Shown here: positions 44,833 to 55,018 of the stretch, piece by piece
How positions within the stretch are numbered: the stretch's first letter is position 1
How the letters are laid out: each line of letters opens with the position of its first letter
Assembly: GCA_937870755.1 (NCBI GenBank)
Contig: CALMZV010000027.1
Location: 248,001-312,000 of the forward strand
Direction of reading: 5' to 3'
DNA: 64,000 nt
Source: an uncultured Methylocystaceae bacterium
Lineage (GTDB): Bacteria > Pseudomonadota > Alphaproteobacteria > Rhizobiales > Beijerinckiaceae
Position numbers and translations under genes: made by a program
The notes under the pieces: generated by a model
What the model saw: the letters and a program-made list of their open reading frames with translations, nothing else
Database searches by the model: none
What the model was told of the DNA's origin: nothing

Positions 44833-46428
<1,596 letters not shown>

Positions 46429-46493
46429 CGCGCCGCCATGCACAACAAGAATTGAGACGGCCGCGCAGCAGCCGCAGGCAGGAGGAAACGAAC

Positions 46494-47915
46494 ATGGGAC
46501 TTAAGACGCCGGCCGAATATATCGAGAGCCTGCGCGACGGGCGCATCACCTACTGGGACGGCGAGCGGATCGACGACATCACCAAACATCCGCGCTTCAA
46601 GGTGCCGATCGCGATGACCGCGAAAGACTACGAATACGATTCGCCCGAATACGGAGAGTCGCGGCGTTACAAGACCGAGGACGGCGGCTACGGCCACCGC
46701 ATTTTCCAGGTGCCGCGCAGCGAAAAGGACTTGGCGGACCGCGTGGAAATGATGGGTCACAGCGCCATTTCCACGCTCACCACCGGCGTTTTCATGGCGC
46801 TGATGAGCGTGAAAGACCAGGTGGCGGAGGTCAACCCGCAATACGCCGAGAACATCGAGCGCATGTATCGCTATTGCCGCGACCACGACTTGCGCGCGGC
46901 CGAGGTGATCACCGATCCGAAGGGCGACCGCAAGCGCCGGGCGCACGAGCAGGACGATCCCGATCTCTACCTGCGCATCGTGGCCCGCAACAAGGAAGGC
47001 ATCGTCGTGCGGGGCGCCAAGTTGCACATCACCGCGGCCTCGCTTGTGCACGAGCTCGTCGTCATGCCGACCAAGGGCATGCGGCAGGACGAGACAGATT
47101 ACGCCGTTTCGTTCTCCATTCCCGTCAACACCAAGGGAGTGAAAATCATCAATCGCAGCTTCGCGCCGGCCGAGCTGAACTCCTTCGATTATCCCGCAAG
47201 CTCGCATCACAGCATGCCCGAGGGATTTGTGGTGTTCGACGACGTATTCGTGCCGTGGGATCGCGTGTTTCTTGCCGGGGAGGTGCAACTGGCGAGCCGC
47301 CTCGCCCAGTCGCTCGGTCTGTGGGAGCGCACCGGCGGTGTGGTGGAAGCCGCGCGCATCAGCGAGTTGTTCGTCGGCCTCGCCCAGCTCGTCACCGAGA
47401 TGCAGGGAAAGGACGGCGATCCGGTGGCGCAGAACTCGATCGCCGAACTCATCACCTACGCGGAGATGATCCGCATGGGTCTTGAATATGCCTGCACGCA
47501 CTACGAAAAGACGCCGTCGGGCATGGTGTTTCCCAACACGCTGGCAATCAACGCGGCGAAATATTACTATGCTGCGAACTTCCATCAGACCGTGCGCTAT
47601 CTTCACGATCTCGGCGGCGGCCTCGTTCTCACGCTGCCGCTGGAAGCCGACCTGCGCAACGAAGAATCCGGCAAATACATCCGCAAATATCTGCACACCA
47701 AGCCGGGCGTGGACGTGGAAACGCGCATGCGTGTCTACAACATGATCCGCGACCTGACCGCGGACGCCTATGGCGGCTGGCAATTCGTGGTGGCGCTCCA
47801 GGCCGGCGGCGGTCTGCCGGCTCAACGACTGATGATGAACCGCACTTACAATATGAAGCGCGCGAAAGAGCGCGCTCTTGCCGCGGCCGGCGCGCTGCCC
47901 GCCAAGGGGCACTGA
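46494..47915 (+). CDS. HpaB-family flavin-dependent hydroxylase (4-hydroxyphenylacetate 3-hydroxylase-like)
   Basis: 473 residues; GGAGGA precedes the ATG. Family features: GIVVRGAKLHITAAS around 169-183 and NFHQTVRYLHDLGGG in the C-terminal helical bundle. The fold is shared by reduced-flavin monooxygenases (HpaB) and 4-hydroxybutyryl-CoA dehydratase, but the paired cysteines that hold the dehydratase's iron-sulfur cluster are absent (the matching stretch, near 95-103, has none). A two-component monooxygenase is thus favoured, with FADH2 from the reductase at 50322. A CoA-ester substrate is possible given the ligase and dehydrogenase neighbours. Confidence 0.8.
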   Translation: MGLKTPAEYIESLRDGRITYWDGERIDDITKHPRFKVPIAMTAKDYEYDSPEYGESRRYKTEDGGYGHRIFQVPRSEKDLADRVEMMGHSAISTLTTGVFMALMSVKDQVAEVNPQYAENIERMYRYCRDHDLRAAEVITDPKGDRKRRAHEQDDPDLYLRIVARNKEGIVVRGAKLHITAASLVHELVVMPTKGMRQDETDYAVSFSIPVNTKGVKIINRSFAPAELNSFDYPASSHHSMPEGFVVFDDVFVPWDRVFLAGEVQLASRLAQSLGLWERTGGVVEAARISELFVGLAQLVTEMQGKDGDPVAQNSIAELITYAEMIRMGLEYACTHYEKTPSGMVFPNTLAINAAKYYYAANFHQTVRYLHDLGGGLVLTLPLEADLRNEESGKYIRKYLHTKPGVDVETRMRVYNMIRDLTADAYGGWQFVVALQAGGGLPAQRLMMNRTYNMKRAKERALAAAGALPAKGH

Positions 47916-47970
47916 AAATAGCGGCGGCGCAAGCGCGCCGCCGTCTCCCCCTATCGACGGAGCGCCGACC

Positions 47971-50328
47971 ATGCACGCCCCGAACGAAACCGATCTGGAG
48001 TCCTTCCGGGCCGAGGTGCGCGCCTTTCTCCGCGACGAGCTTCCCCTCGACATGGCGCAGCGCAATCTGCACGCCGTGCACCAGACGCGCGAAGACACGC
48101 TCGAATGGACGAAGATACTCGCGCGCAAGGGCTGGTCCGTTCCCAAATGGCCGGTCGAACATGGCGGCGCCGGCTGGTCTGCGCGCAAACTCGCCGTCTT
48201 CGAGGAAGAGCTGGACCTGGCAGGCGCGCCGGCGACCAATATTCAGGGCGTGTCGCTGGTCGGCCCGGTCATCTACACCTTCGGAAACGGGGCGCAGAAG
48301 GCGCGCTACCTGCCGCGCATCCGCAACGGCGAGGAATTCTGGAGCCAGGGCTTCTCCGAGCCCAACTCCGGTTCCGATCTCGCCTCGCTGCGCACCCGCG
48401 CCGTGCGTGAGGGCGATCATTACATCGTCAACGGCCAGAAGATCTGGACGTCCGAATCCATGAAGGCCGACATGTGTTTCGTGCTCGTGCGCACGGATCA
48501 GCACGTCAAGCCGCAGCTCGGCATTTCGTTCATTCTCCTGCCGTTGACCGCGCCGGGCGTGACCGTGCGGCCGATCCGTTCGATCGACGAAGGCGAGAGT
48601 CTTTGCGAAGTCTTCTTCGAAGACGTGCGCGTGCCGGTCGAGAATCTCGTCGGTCAGGAAGGCAAGGGCTGGGACTACGCCAAGTTTCTGCTCGCCAACG
48701 AGCGCACGGCGACCGCCGAGGTTCCGCGCAACAAGCGCCTGCTCGCGCGCTTGAAGAAGCTCGCCGCCGCAGAACGCGCCGGCGACACGCCGCTGATCGA
48801 AGACCCGCTGTTCCGAAGCCACATCGCCGAACTCGACATCGAGCTTCTTTCACTGGAGGCGGGCGTTTCGCGCGTCCTCGACGGCGACGCCAATCCGCTC
48901 CTGCCCTCCATTCTGAAGGTTCAGGGTTGCGAATTGTTGCAGGCGATCCAGAAGGCGCAGGTCGAAGCGCTCGGCGTCTATGGCGTCGCCTATTTTCCGC
49001 AGGGCCACGATTTGCCGGGCGCCGCCCTCGAACCGCCGGCGCCCGACCATGGGCGCGACGTGGTGGCGGACTTCCTGTTCCGCCGCGCCGCCACCATCTA
49101 CGGCGGCTCGAACGAAATCCAGAAAAACATCGTCTCCAAGGCGCTGCTGGCGGGCGGCGCGTCATCCAACGGCGCGGCGCTGGACGAGGACAGTGCGCTC
49201 ATCGACAGCGCCGCCGCGCGCTTTGTGGCGCGCGACTACACATTCGAACAGCGCAAGGCCATGCGCACCGAAGGCCTGCCCGCGCTGCGCAGAAACTGGA
49301 AGACGTTCGCCGACATGGGTTGGCTCGGAATCGTCACGCCCCCATCCTGCGGCGGTCTCGGCGGGGGGCTGCGCATGGCGGCGCTCGTGCTCGAACATTT
49401 CGGGCGCGCGCTGGCGCTCGAACCGTTCCTCGGCTCGGCGGTTCTGGCGGCGCGCGTGATCGAAAAGGCGGCGGTCCCTTCACGTGCGCAGGCGTTGCTC
49501 GCGCCGCTGGCTGAAGGCAAAAAGGTCTTTGCGCTCGCGCACGAGGAGCCGCAGGCGCGCGGCGATCCGCGCTTTGTGCGCGTCACGGCCCGTCGCAACG
49601 GGCAGACCTACGTGCTGAGCGGCGTCAAATGCGTGATCGAGGGCGGCGTCTTGGCCGACGTCTTCCTCGTCAGCGCGCGCATCGATGGCGGCGACGAGAT
49701 CGGCCTGTTCGAAATCGCCTGTGATGCGCCGGGCGCAACGGTGCGGCCCTATCGCCTGATCGACGGCAGGCCGGTCGCCGATCTCGTGCTCGACGATGCG
49801 ACGCTGTCCGCCGACGCGCGGCTCGATACGCACGGCGCGCACGACGCCCTCGCCGCCGCGATCGACGAGGCGATCGTCTGCGCGAGCGCGGACGCCGTCG
49901 GCGCGATGACCGAGGTTCTGCGCATCACCCGCGACTATCTGATGGTGCGCAGCCAGTTCGGCGCGACGTTGAGTTCCTTCCAGGCGCTACAGCATCGGGT
50001 TGCGGAAGTTTATGCGCGCATCGAGCAGTCGCGCGGGATCGTCTCCTGGGCGCTCGGCGCCATCGAGACCGCGCCGCCTGTGGAACGTCGTCGCATAGCC
50101 AACGCCGTCAAGGCCGTCGTCGGCCGCAACGCGTTCTTCGTCGGCGCACAGGGCGTGCAGTTGCACGGCGGCGTCGGCATGACGGAGGAATGCGCCATCG
50201 GCCATTATTTCAAGCGGCTCACGACGTTCGAGCCCATGTTCGGAAACACCCGCCGCCATACGGAAGAATTCGCCGCCGGCCCGCACCAGGCGCCCGAAAC
50301 AGGCAAAACAGGAGAACCCGTATGCTGA
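47971..50328 (+). CDS. Double-length fused acyl-CoA dehydrogenase
   Basis: 785 residues: two full ACAD modules, about 1-395 (SEPNSGSD, IYGGSNEIQ) and 410-770 (LHGGVGMTEE). At the usual catalytic-glutamate position the first has Y377-G378 and the second a glycine (FGN), so neither uses the medium-chain-type base. The layout matches fusions of heteromeric ACADs such as mycobacterial FadE34 or PimC/PimD, in which one half is often non-catalytic. Those act on cyclic, branched or steroid-derived acyl-CoAs. Stop overlaps the next start by seven bases. Confidence 0.87.
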   Translation: MHAPNETDLESFRAEVRAFLRDELPLDMAQRNLHAVHQTREDTLEWTKILARKGWSVPKWPVEHGGAGWSARKLAVFEEELDLAGAPATNIQGVSLVGPVIYTFGNGAQKARYLPRIRNGEEFWSQGFSEPNSGSDLASLRTRAVREGDHYIVNGQKIWTSESMKADMCFVLVRTDQHVKPQLGISFILLPLTAPGVTVRPIRSIDEGESLCEVFFEDVRVPVENLVGQEGKGWDYAKFLLANERTATAEVPRNKRLLARLKKLAAAERAGDTPLIEDPLFRSHIAELDIELLSLEAGVSRVLDGDANPLLPSILKVQGCELLQAIQKAQVEALGVYGVAYFPQGHDLPGAALEPPAPDHGRDVVADFLFRRAATIYGGSNEIQKNIVSKALLAGGASSNGAALDEDSALIDSAAARFVARDYTFEQRKAMRTEGLPALRRNWKTFADMGWLGIVTPPSCGGLGGGLRMAALVLEHFGRALALEPFLGSAVLAARVIEKAAVPSRAQALLAPLAEGKKVFALAHEEPQARGDPRFVRVTARRNGQTYVLSGVKCVIEGGVLADVFLVSARIDGGDEIGLFEIACDAPGATVRPYRLIDGRPVADLVLDDATLSADARLDTHGAHDALAAAIDEAIVCASADAVGAMTEVLRITRDYLMVRSQFGATLSSFQALQHRVAEVYARIEQSRGIVSWALGAIETAPPVERRRIANAVKAVVGRNAFFVGAQGVQLHGGVGMTEECAIGHYFKRLTTFEPMFGNTRRHTEEFAAGPHQAPETGKTGEPVC

Positions 50329-50828
50329 ATGTCGACGCGAAAAAGGCCGTTCTGCGGATGATGCCCTACGGCATCTACATTCTCACCGCCGACGACGGCA
50401 AAGGCAATGTCGGGGCCGCCACCGTCAACTGGGTCACGCAGACAGCCTTCGCGCCGCCGCTTGTGGTTGTGGGCGTGAAAGCGGATTCTCTAACCTACGC
50501 CACCATCAAGGCGGCCGGGCATTTTGCGCTCAACATGCTCGGCAAGGACCAGAAGAATCTGGCCTTCACCTTCTTCCGCCCCGCCGACGTCGCGGACGGC
50601 AAGCTGAGCGGTCAGACCTACCGCAAGGGCGAGACCGGCGCGCCGGTGCTGATCGAGGCGCTGGGCGCCGTCGAGTGTCGCGTCGCCGGCATCGTTGAGC
50701 AGGGCGATCACCACATCGTGGTGGGCGAAGTCGTGCAGGCCATACTCGAACGCCCGCTTTCGGGCCGCCCGGACGCCGCCATCCTTGAAATGAAGGACCT
50801 GGGCGACAATGTGTTCTATGGTGGCTGA
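50322..50828 (+). CDS. Flavin reductase (HpaC-like)
   Basis: 168 residues, split-barrel flavin reductase. TVNWVTQTAFAPPLVVVGVK and HFALNMLGKDQ are typical. It reduces free FMN or FAD with NAD(P)H and would serve the HpaB-type oxygenase two genes upstream. Its ATG lies within the end of the fused dehydrogenase gene, so coupled translation is likely. Confidence 0.88.
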   Translation: MLNVDAKKAVLRMMPYGIYILTADDGKGNVGAATVNWVTQTAFAPPLVVVGVKADSLTYATIKAAGHFALNMLGKDQKNLAFTFFRPADVADGKLSGQTYRKGETGAPVLIEALGAVECRVAGIVEQGDHHIVVGEVVQAILERPLSGRPDAAILEMKDLGDNVFYGG

Positions 50829-50838
50829 GCGCCGTCGG

Positions 50839-50852
50839 TAGACATATGTCAA
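50839..50852 (+). promoter_or_regulatory. Fnr/FixK-type binding site before sco-ubiE
   Basis: TAGAC-ATAT-GTCAA differs by one base from a perfect TTGAC-N4-GTCAA site of the Crp/Fnr family (Fnr, FixK, Dnr, NnrR). Its core GACATATGTC is a perfect palindrome. Centre lies 77 bases before the sco ATG; GAGTAT at 50875-50880 would be a fitting -10 for activation from about -41. Confidence 0.6.
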
Positions 50853-50922
50853 GGCACGGTCGGGTTGTTCGTCGGAGTATCGCGCCGCGCTCGGCGTGGG
50901 CGCCTTCTCGGAGACTGTCGTC

Positions 50923-51483
50923 ATGGATGCGACGCGCCGCACGCTGTGCATCGCCCTTACCCTCGCGCCGCTGGCGCCGGCGCTTGGGCAGGCGCAGGTC
51001 GCCGGATTGCCGATCGTCGGCATGCGCCACGACGGCAGGCCGCTCGCCCCGGAGGAGTTGCGCGGCTGGCGGCTCGTCTATTTCGGCTACACTCGCTGTC
51101 CGGACGTGTGCCCGGCCGGCCTGCAGTCGATGACCGACGCCATCGAGGCGCTCGGACCGCTCGGACAGGGATTCACGCCGATCTTCGTGACTGTCGACCC
51201 CGAGCGCGACACGGTCGAGATCATGCGCGACTACGTCGCCTTTTTCCATCCGCGATTCATCGGCGTCACGCCGACGCTTGCGCAACTGGAAACGATGGCG
51301 CCGGCCTGGCGCGTGAAATACGCGAAGGCCGACGCCGGCGACGGCAAGCCCTATCTGGTCGATCACACGGCAACGATTTTCCTCGTCGATCCCGCCGGCG
51401 CCATCGCCGGCCGGCTGTCCCATTCGCTCGACGGCCAGCAGATCGCGGCGAAGATTCGCGCAGTCATCGGCGCCCGTTCGTAA
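50923..51483 (+). CDS. SCO1/SenC-type copper chaperone
   Basis: 186 residues. N-terminal hydrophobic signal/anchor, then FGYTRCPDVCP with copper cysteines C59 and C63 and H148 in VDHTA, a full copper site. Sco proteins deliver copper to, and keep reduced, CuA centres of cytochrome oxidase or of nitrous oxide reductase. The ATG at 50923 has GGAG in front; an earlier GTG is weaker. Three bases separate it from ubiE. With the nos cluster next door, NosZ CuA maturation is a likely role. Confidence 0.88.
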   Translation: MDATRRTLCIALTLAPLAPALGQAQVAGLPIVGMRHDGRPLAPEELRGWRLVYFGYTRCPDVCPAGLQSMTDAIEALGPLGQGFTPIFVTVDPERDTVEIMRDYVAFFHPRFIGVTPTLAQLETMAPAWRVKYAKADAGDGKPYLVDHTATIFLVDPAGAIAGRLSHSLDGQQIAAKIRAVIGARS

Positions 51484-51485
51484 CG

Positions 51486-52223
51486 ATGAGCGAACGCGCG
51501 CCGCACGGCCTCGACGGGAGTTTCGGCGCGCGCGCGGTGTCGGCCGACGAGCGCCGCCGTCTCATTCGCCGCACGTTTCAGGCGGTGGCGCCGCGCTACG
51601 ATCTCATGAACGATCTGATGAGCGGCGGCGTCCATCGCGCATGGAAAGCGACCTTTGTCGATGCGATCGCGCCGCGCGCGGGCGAGATCACGCTCGATCT
51701 GGCCGGCGGCACCGGCGACATCGCGCGGGCGCTCGCGCGCCGCGGCGCGTGCGTGACGGTAGTGGATCCGAGCGCGAATATGATGGCGGCCGGTCGCGCG
51801 CGGCCGGGCGGCGATGCGCTTTGCTGGGTGGAGGCGGAGGCCGAGAACCTGCCATTTGCGCGCGACAGCGTGGATTGCGTCGCCATCTCGTTCGGCATCC
51901 GCAATGTCACGCGCATCGAGAGCGCGCTCTGCGAAATCCATCGCGTGCTGAAACCCGGCGGCCGTTTCCACTGTCTGGAATTCTCGACCGCCCGCGCGTG
52001 GCTGCGACCGGCCTACGATCTGTGGTCGCGCACGGCCATTCCCGCACTCGGCGCGCTCGTTTCGCGCAACACCGACGCCTATCGCTACCTGATCGAATCC
52101 ATCCGCCGCTTTCCCGACCAGCGCGAATTCGCGCGGATGATGGGCGACGCGGGTTTCGACGCGGTCGGATGGCGCGACCTGTCCTTCGGCATCGCCGCCA
52201 TTCATTCCGGCCGCAAAGCCTGA
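51486..52223 (+). CDS. ubiE: UbiE/MenG quinone C-methyltransferase
   Basis: 245 residues. RYDLMNDLMSGGVHRAWK near the N-terminus, SAM motif LAGGTGD, and HRVLKPGGRF are the UbiE/COQ5 hallmarks. It methylates the ring of demethylmenaquinone and/or the ubiquinone precursor. It is convergent with the nos-menA-tlpA operon (stops three bases apart) and cotranscribed with sco. Whether it serves menaquinone or ubiquinone cannot be told by sequence alone. Confidence 0.9.
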   Translation: MSERAPHGLDGSFGARAVSADERRRLIRRTFQAVAPRYDLMNDLMSGGVHRAWKATFVDAIAPRAGEITLDLAGGTGDIARALARRGACVTVVDPSANMMAAGRARPGGDALCWVEAEAENLPFARDSVDCVAISFGIRNVTRIESALCEIHRVLKPGGRFHCLEFSTARAWLRPAYDLWSRTAIPALGALVSRNTDAYRYLIESIRRFPDQREFARMMGDAGFDAVGWRDLSFGIAAIHSGRKA

Positions 52224-52226
52224 CGT

Positions 52227-52730
52227 TCAGTTGGCGGCGACGGCCCGGATTCTGGCGCGCAGCGCGGCGTCCCCCCAGGCGCCCGGCCCTTCCATCCGCG
52301 CCACTTCCCGCCCCTGCGCGTCGACCAGAAGCGTCGTCGGCAAGCCGACGACGCCAAGCGCCGTCGCCGCATCGCGATTGCGGTCGTGGAACACCGCAAG
52401 ATCGCGCACGCCCGTCTTTTCGATCGTGCGGTCGATCTTCGGCCAGCCGATACGGTCGAGCGAAATGGCGAGAATTTTCAGCCCCTCGCCGCCCATGTCG
52501 CGCTGCAAGGCGTCGAGCGCGGGAAATTCCTCCCGGCACGACAGGCACCAACTCGCCCAGAAATGCACGAGCGTGATCTTGCCGGCGAGCTGCTTGAGAT
52601 CGAGATCCTTGCCGGCGCGGTCCTGCACGACGAGCGCGATCGGCCTGGGCGGACGCGCGACGAACTCGCCGGCGCCCGCCGGCGAGACCGCGACGCACAA
52701 CAGCAGCGATAGGAGAAACCGCGCGCTCAC
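52227..52730 (-). CDS. TlpA-like thioredoxin, periplasmic
   Basis: 167 residues from a GTG at 52730 that overlaps the menA stop (GTGA). A signal peptide (to about residue 20) leads to a thioredoxin fold with WCLSC (C62, C65) and GLPTTLLVD. TlpA/ResA-type proteins reduce disulfides in apocytochromes c or in CuA ligand pairs. As the last gene of the nos operon it probably keeps NosZ, NosL or Sco thiols reduced. The active site has serine where TlpA usually has proline. Confidence 0.87.
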   Translation of the reverse strand: MSARFLLSLLLCVAVSPAGAGEFVARPPRPIALVVQDRAGKDLDLKQLAGKITLVHFWASWCLSCREEFPALDALQRDMGGEGLKILAISLDRIGWPKIDRTIEKTGVRDLAVFHDRNRDAATALGVVGLPTTLLVDAQGREVARMEGPGAWGDAALRARIRAVAAN

Positions 52731-53644
52731 AGGCGCAACCCGATGGCGATGGAAATGGCGAGCAGCATCTGGAATGCGCCGGTCGCCGCAAGGCGCCCGT
52801 TGAGTTCGCTGGTGATCGGCATGCCTGCGACCCGCCACGCAAGCGCGACGGCCGGCGCGAGCGTCGCCGCCGCCAGGAGCGCGCCCCGCGTGCTGACGCT
52901 GGCGACGAGCGCCGCCGCGAGCAAACTGGCCGCGATCAGTTCGATGGCATAAAGCGACTTGGCGCCTGTCGGCCCCAGCAGAATGGCGAGCGTGCGACGG
53001 CCGTTGGTCGCGTCCTGCGCGCGGTCGCGATGGTTGTTGACGGTCAGCACCGCCGCCGCCGGCAGGCCGATGGCGACGCCGAAGCCGAACGCCAGCGCGT
53101 GCACGCGGCCGGCCGCCAGATATTCCACGCCCACCGTCGCCGCGACGCCGAAGAACAGCAGCACGAACGCTTCGCCGAGCGGGGTCGCCGAAATGGGACG
53201 CGGTCCATAGGAATAGGACCAGGCCGCCGCGATCGACGCCAGCCCGATGCCGAGAATGGGCAGGCCGCCGTAGACGACCGCTACGAGCCCGAACAGCGCG
53301 GCGACCAGCGTGGCGACCAGCGCGCCGCGCCGCACGTCGTACGCGCTCATGAGGGCGGCGCCGGTCACGCGCATCGGCCCGATGCGGTGCGGCCCGTCCG
53401 CGCCGCGCTCGCCGTCGGCTGCGTCGTTGGCGAGATTGGTGGCGATCTGGATCGCCAGCGCCGAACAGGCCGCCGCGACCACCGGCGTGAGCGCGATGGC
53501 GCCGAACACGGCGTGCGCATGCGCCGCGCCGACGAGAATGGGCGCAAGCGCGATCATCAGCGTGCGCGGCCGCATCGCCTTCAGCCACAGATCGCGGCGT
53601 GTTTCGTTCGGTCGCGCGATGTCCGACAGCGCAGGCTCCATCAT
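52727..53644 (-). CDS. menA: 1,4-dihydroxy-2-naphthoate polyprenyltransferase MenA
   Basis: 305 residues, eight to nine membrane helices. The first aspartate motif NLANDAAD (70-77) followed by RIGP (87-90), and the second NNHRDRAQD (203-211) followed by NGRRTLA, match MenA rather than UbiA of ubiquinone synthesis. MenA prenylates DHNA to demethylmenaquinone. Its ATG overlaps the nosY stop (ATGA), and tlpA overlaps its end, so it is firmly inside the nos operon. No other menaquinone genes are in the window except the methyltransferase at 51486. Confidence 0.88.
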   Translation of the reverse strand: MMEPALSDIARPNETRRDLWLKAMRPRTLMIALAPILVGAAHAHAVFGAIALTPVVAAACSALAIQIATNLANDAADGERGADGPHRIGPMRVTGAALMSAYDVRRGALVATLVAALFGLVAVVYGGLPILGIGLASIAAAWSYSYGPRPISATPLGEAFVLLFFGVAATVGVEYLAAGRVHALAFGFGVAIGLPAAAVLTVNNHRDRAQDATNGRRTLAILLGPTGAKSLYAIELIAASLLAAALVASVSTRGALLAAATLAPAVALAWRVAGMPITSELNGRLAATGAFQMLLAISIAIGLRL

Positions 53645-54522
53645 GGCAGATCGCCTCGCCGCAGAAACCAGTAGCCGGCGAGCGCGGCGGCGAGCCCGAG
53701 CGCGGCGGGATAAACGAACGACCAGATCATGAAACCGGTCCGGCCGAAAATGTCGAACACCGTATAGGCCGTCGGGCCCAGCAGCACGAGCTGCGGGTCG
53801 AAGAGCAACATCGAGCCGGTGCGGAACACCTGCAATGGGTTGAGCATGGCGATGGCCACCACGCCCTCCACCGCCATGCGGCCGCGAATGAGCGCGCCCA
53901 GAAGCACGAGATCGAGCGACAGGATGAAGACGAGCCACAGGATGAAGGCGATGGTCTGCGCGGTGTCGACCGAACGGGTGATCGTCGAGATGAGAAACCC
54001 GAGGCCGACGAACACGAGAATGAGCACGAGCAGCAGCCCGATGTCGAAGCCGAGCTCCACCCACGGCACCGCTACGCCTCGCACGACGCCGTAAACGACC
54101 GCGCCGAGGATCGCCGCCACCACCGGCGCCGCCGCAAGGCAAAAGCGCCCCACGAACCGGCCCGCATACCATGCGCCGATGCCCACGGGCAGTCCGAGAA
54201 TATATTCGAACACGCCGGCCTCGCGGTCGCCTGTCAGCGAGCGCACCGTCGTCACGAGAATGAAGATCGGCAGGATCGCCATGGTCAGCTGAATGTAGGT
54301 GACGAGCGTGCGCGACAGGCCGGTGAAGCCGAGCACGCGGCTCTCCGTCAGCCCGAACACGAGCAGCACGCCGACCAGGCCGAAGAACACCAGCGCATAG
54401 GCCGCAAACCAGCGCGCGCGAAAGGCCTCGGCGATTTCCAGCCGGAACGTCGCCAGAAATCCGGGCCAGAAGCCCGCGCGCGCTTCCGCCGGGCGTGGAT
54501 GATCGACGCGCGTATCGCGCAC
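53641..54522 (-). CDS. nosY: NosY, ABC permease for NosZ copper-site assembly
   Basis: 293 residues from a GTG at 54522 preceded by GAGGAG. Six hydrophobic segments of the ABC-2 type; EAGVFEYILGLPVG and the C-terminal AALAGYWFLRRGDL fit NosY. With NosF and NosD it forms the complex that delivers sulfur species for the CuZ centre of NosZ. It follows nosL, a swap of the more common nosF-nosY-nosL order. Confidence 0.88.
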   Translation of the reverse strand: MRDTRVDHPRPAEARAGFWPGFLATFRLEIAEAFRARWFAAYALVFFGLVGVLLVFGLTESRVLGFTGLSRTLVTYIQLTMAILPIFILVTTVRSLTGDREAGVFEYILGLPVGIGAWYAGRFVGRFCLAAAPVVAAILGAVVYGVVRGVAVPWVELGFDIGLLLVLILVFVGLGFLISTITRSVDTAQTIAFILWLVFILSLDLVLLGALIRGRMAVEGVVAIAMLNPLQVFRTGSMLLFDPQLVLLGPTAYTVFDIFGRTGFMIWSFVYPAALGLAAALAGYWFLRRGDLP

Positions 54523-54532
54523 AGCGTTCTCC

Positions 54533-55018
54533 TCAACTCCTGTGGGCGCAGGCTTCCTTTTCGCGCACCGCCGCGACGGCCGCGCGGAAGTCCAGCTTGT
54601 GCGACGCGGTCATCCCGGCCGAATGCCCATAGTCCATCGGCGTCTTCTGCCCGTCCCGATACCGCGCCTTGCGCGCGTCGAGCCAGTTCGCCGGATTGGA
54701 ATCGTCCGTCACCCAGAACGGCACGTCTTCGCGGTCGAGCACGCCGCGCTCGACGGCCGCCAGCGCCGCGCAGCCGAAATCGTCGTAGATGCGCGCGCGG
54801 TTGAGATCCTTGTCCCAGATCTGCGCGACGTAGCGACGGTCGGCGAACACCATGTGGCAATGTTCGCACAGATCGCGGCCCCACTTGATGGTCCGCGGGG
54901 TCGGTTGGACTTCCGAACAACCGGCAAGGCAGACGAAGGCGCCCGCGCCAAGCGCCGCGCGCAGGGCCGTCCGTCGCGAAGGCGCGCCGAACAGATCGTC
55001 AGGTAGCGGCGACGCCAT
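54533..55018 (-). CDS. nosL: NosL copper-chaperone lipoprotein
   Basis: 161 residues. Lipobox LAGC with lipidated C34, then CEHCHM (51-56) as the copper-binding cysteine/methionine motif and DDFGCAA further on. NosL hands copper to apo-NosZ. AAAGGAG precedes the ATG at 55018, which lies 20 bases inside the end of nosF. An SRRTAL upstream of the lipobox could also allow Tat export. Confidence 0.88.
   Translation of the reverse strand: MASPLPDDLFGAPSRRTALRAALGAGAFVCLAGCSEVQPTPRTIKWGRDLCEHCHMVFADRRYVAQIWDKDLNRARIYDDFGCAALAAVERGVLDREDVPFWVTDDSNPANWLDARKARYRDGQKTPMDYGHSAGMTASHKLDFRAAVAAVREKEACAHRS

Noticed and set aside
46494-47915. 4-hydroxybutyryl-CoA dehydratase
   Set aside because: The same fold, but the cysteine pair for the iron-sulfur cluster is missing in the matching region, and a flavin reductase is encoded nearby.
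52727-53644. UbiA (4-hydroxybenzoate prenyltransferase)
   Set aside because: The first motif is followed by RIGP and the second is NNxRDxxxD with NGxxTL, the MenA pattern; UbiA has NDxxDxxxD followed by KRT.
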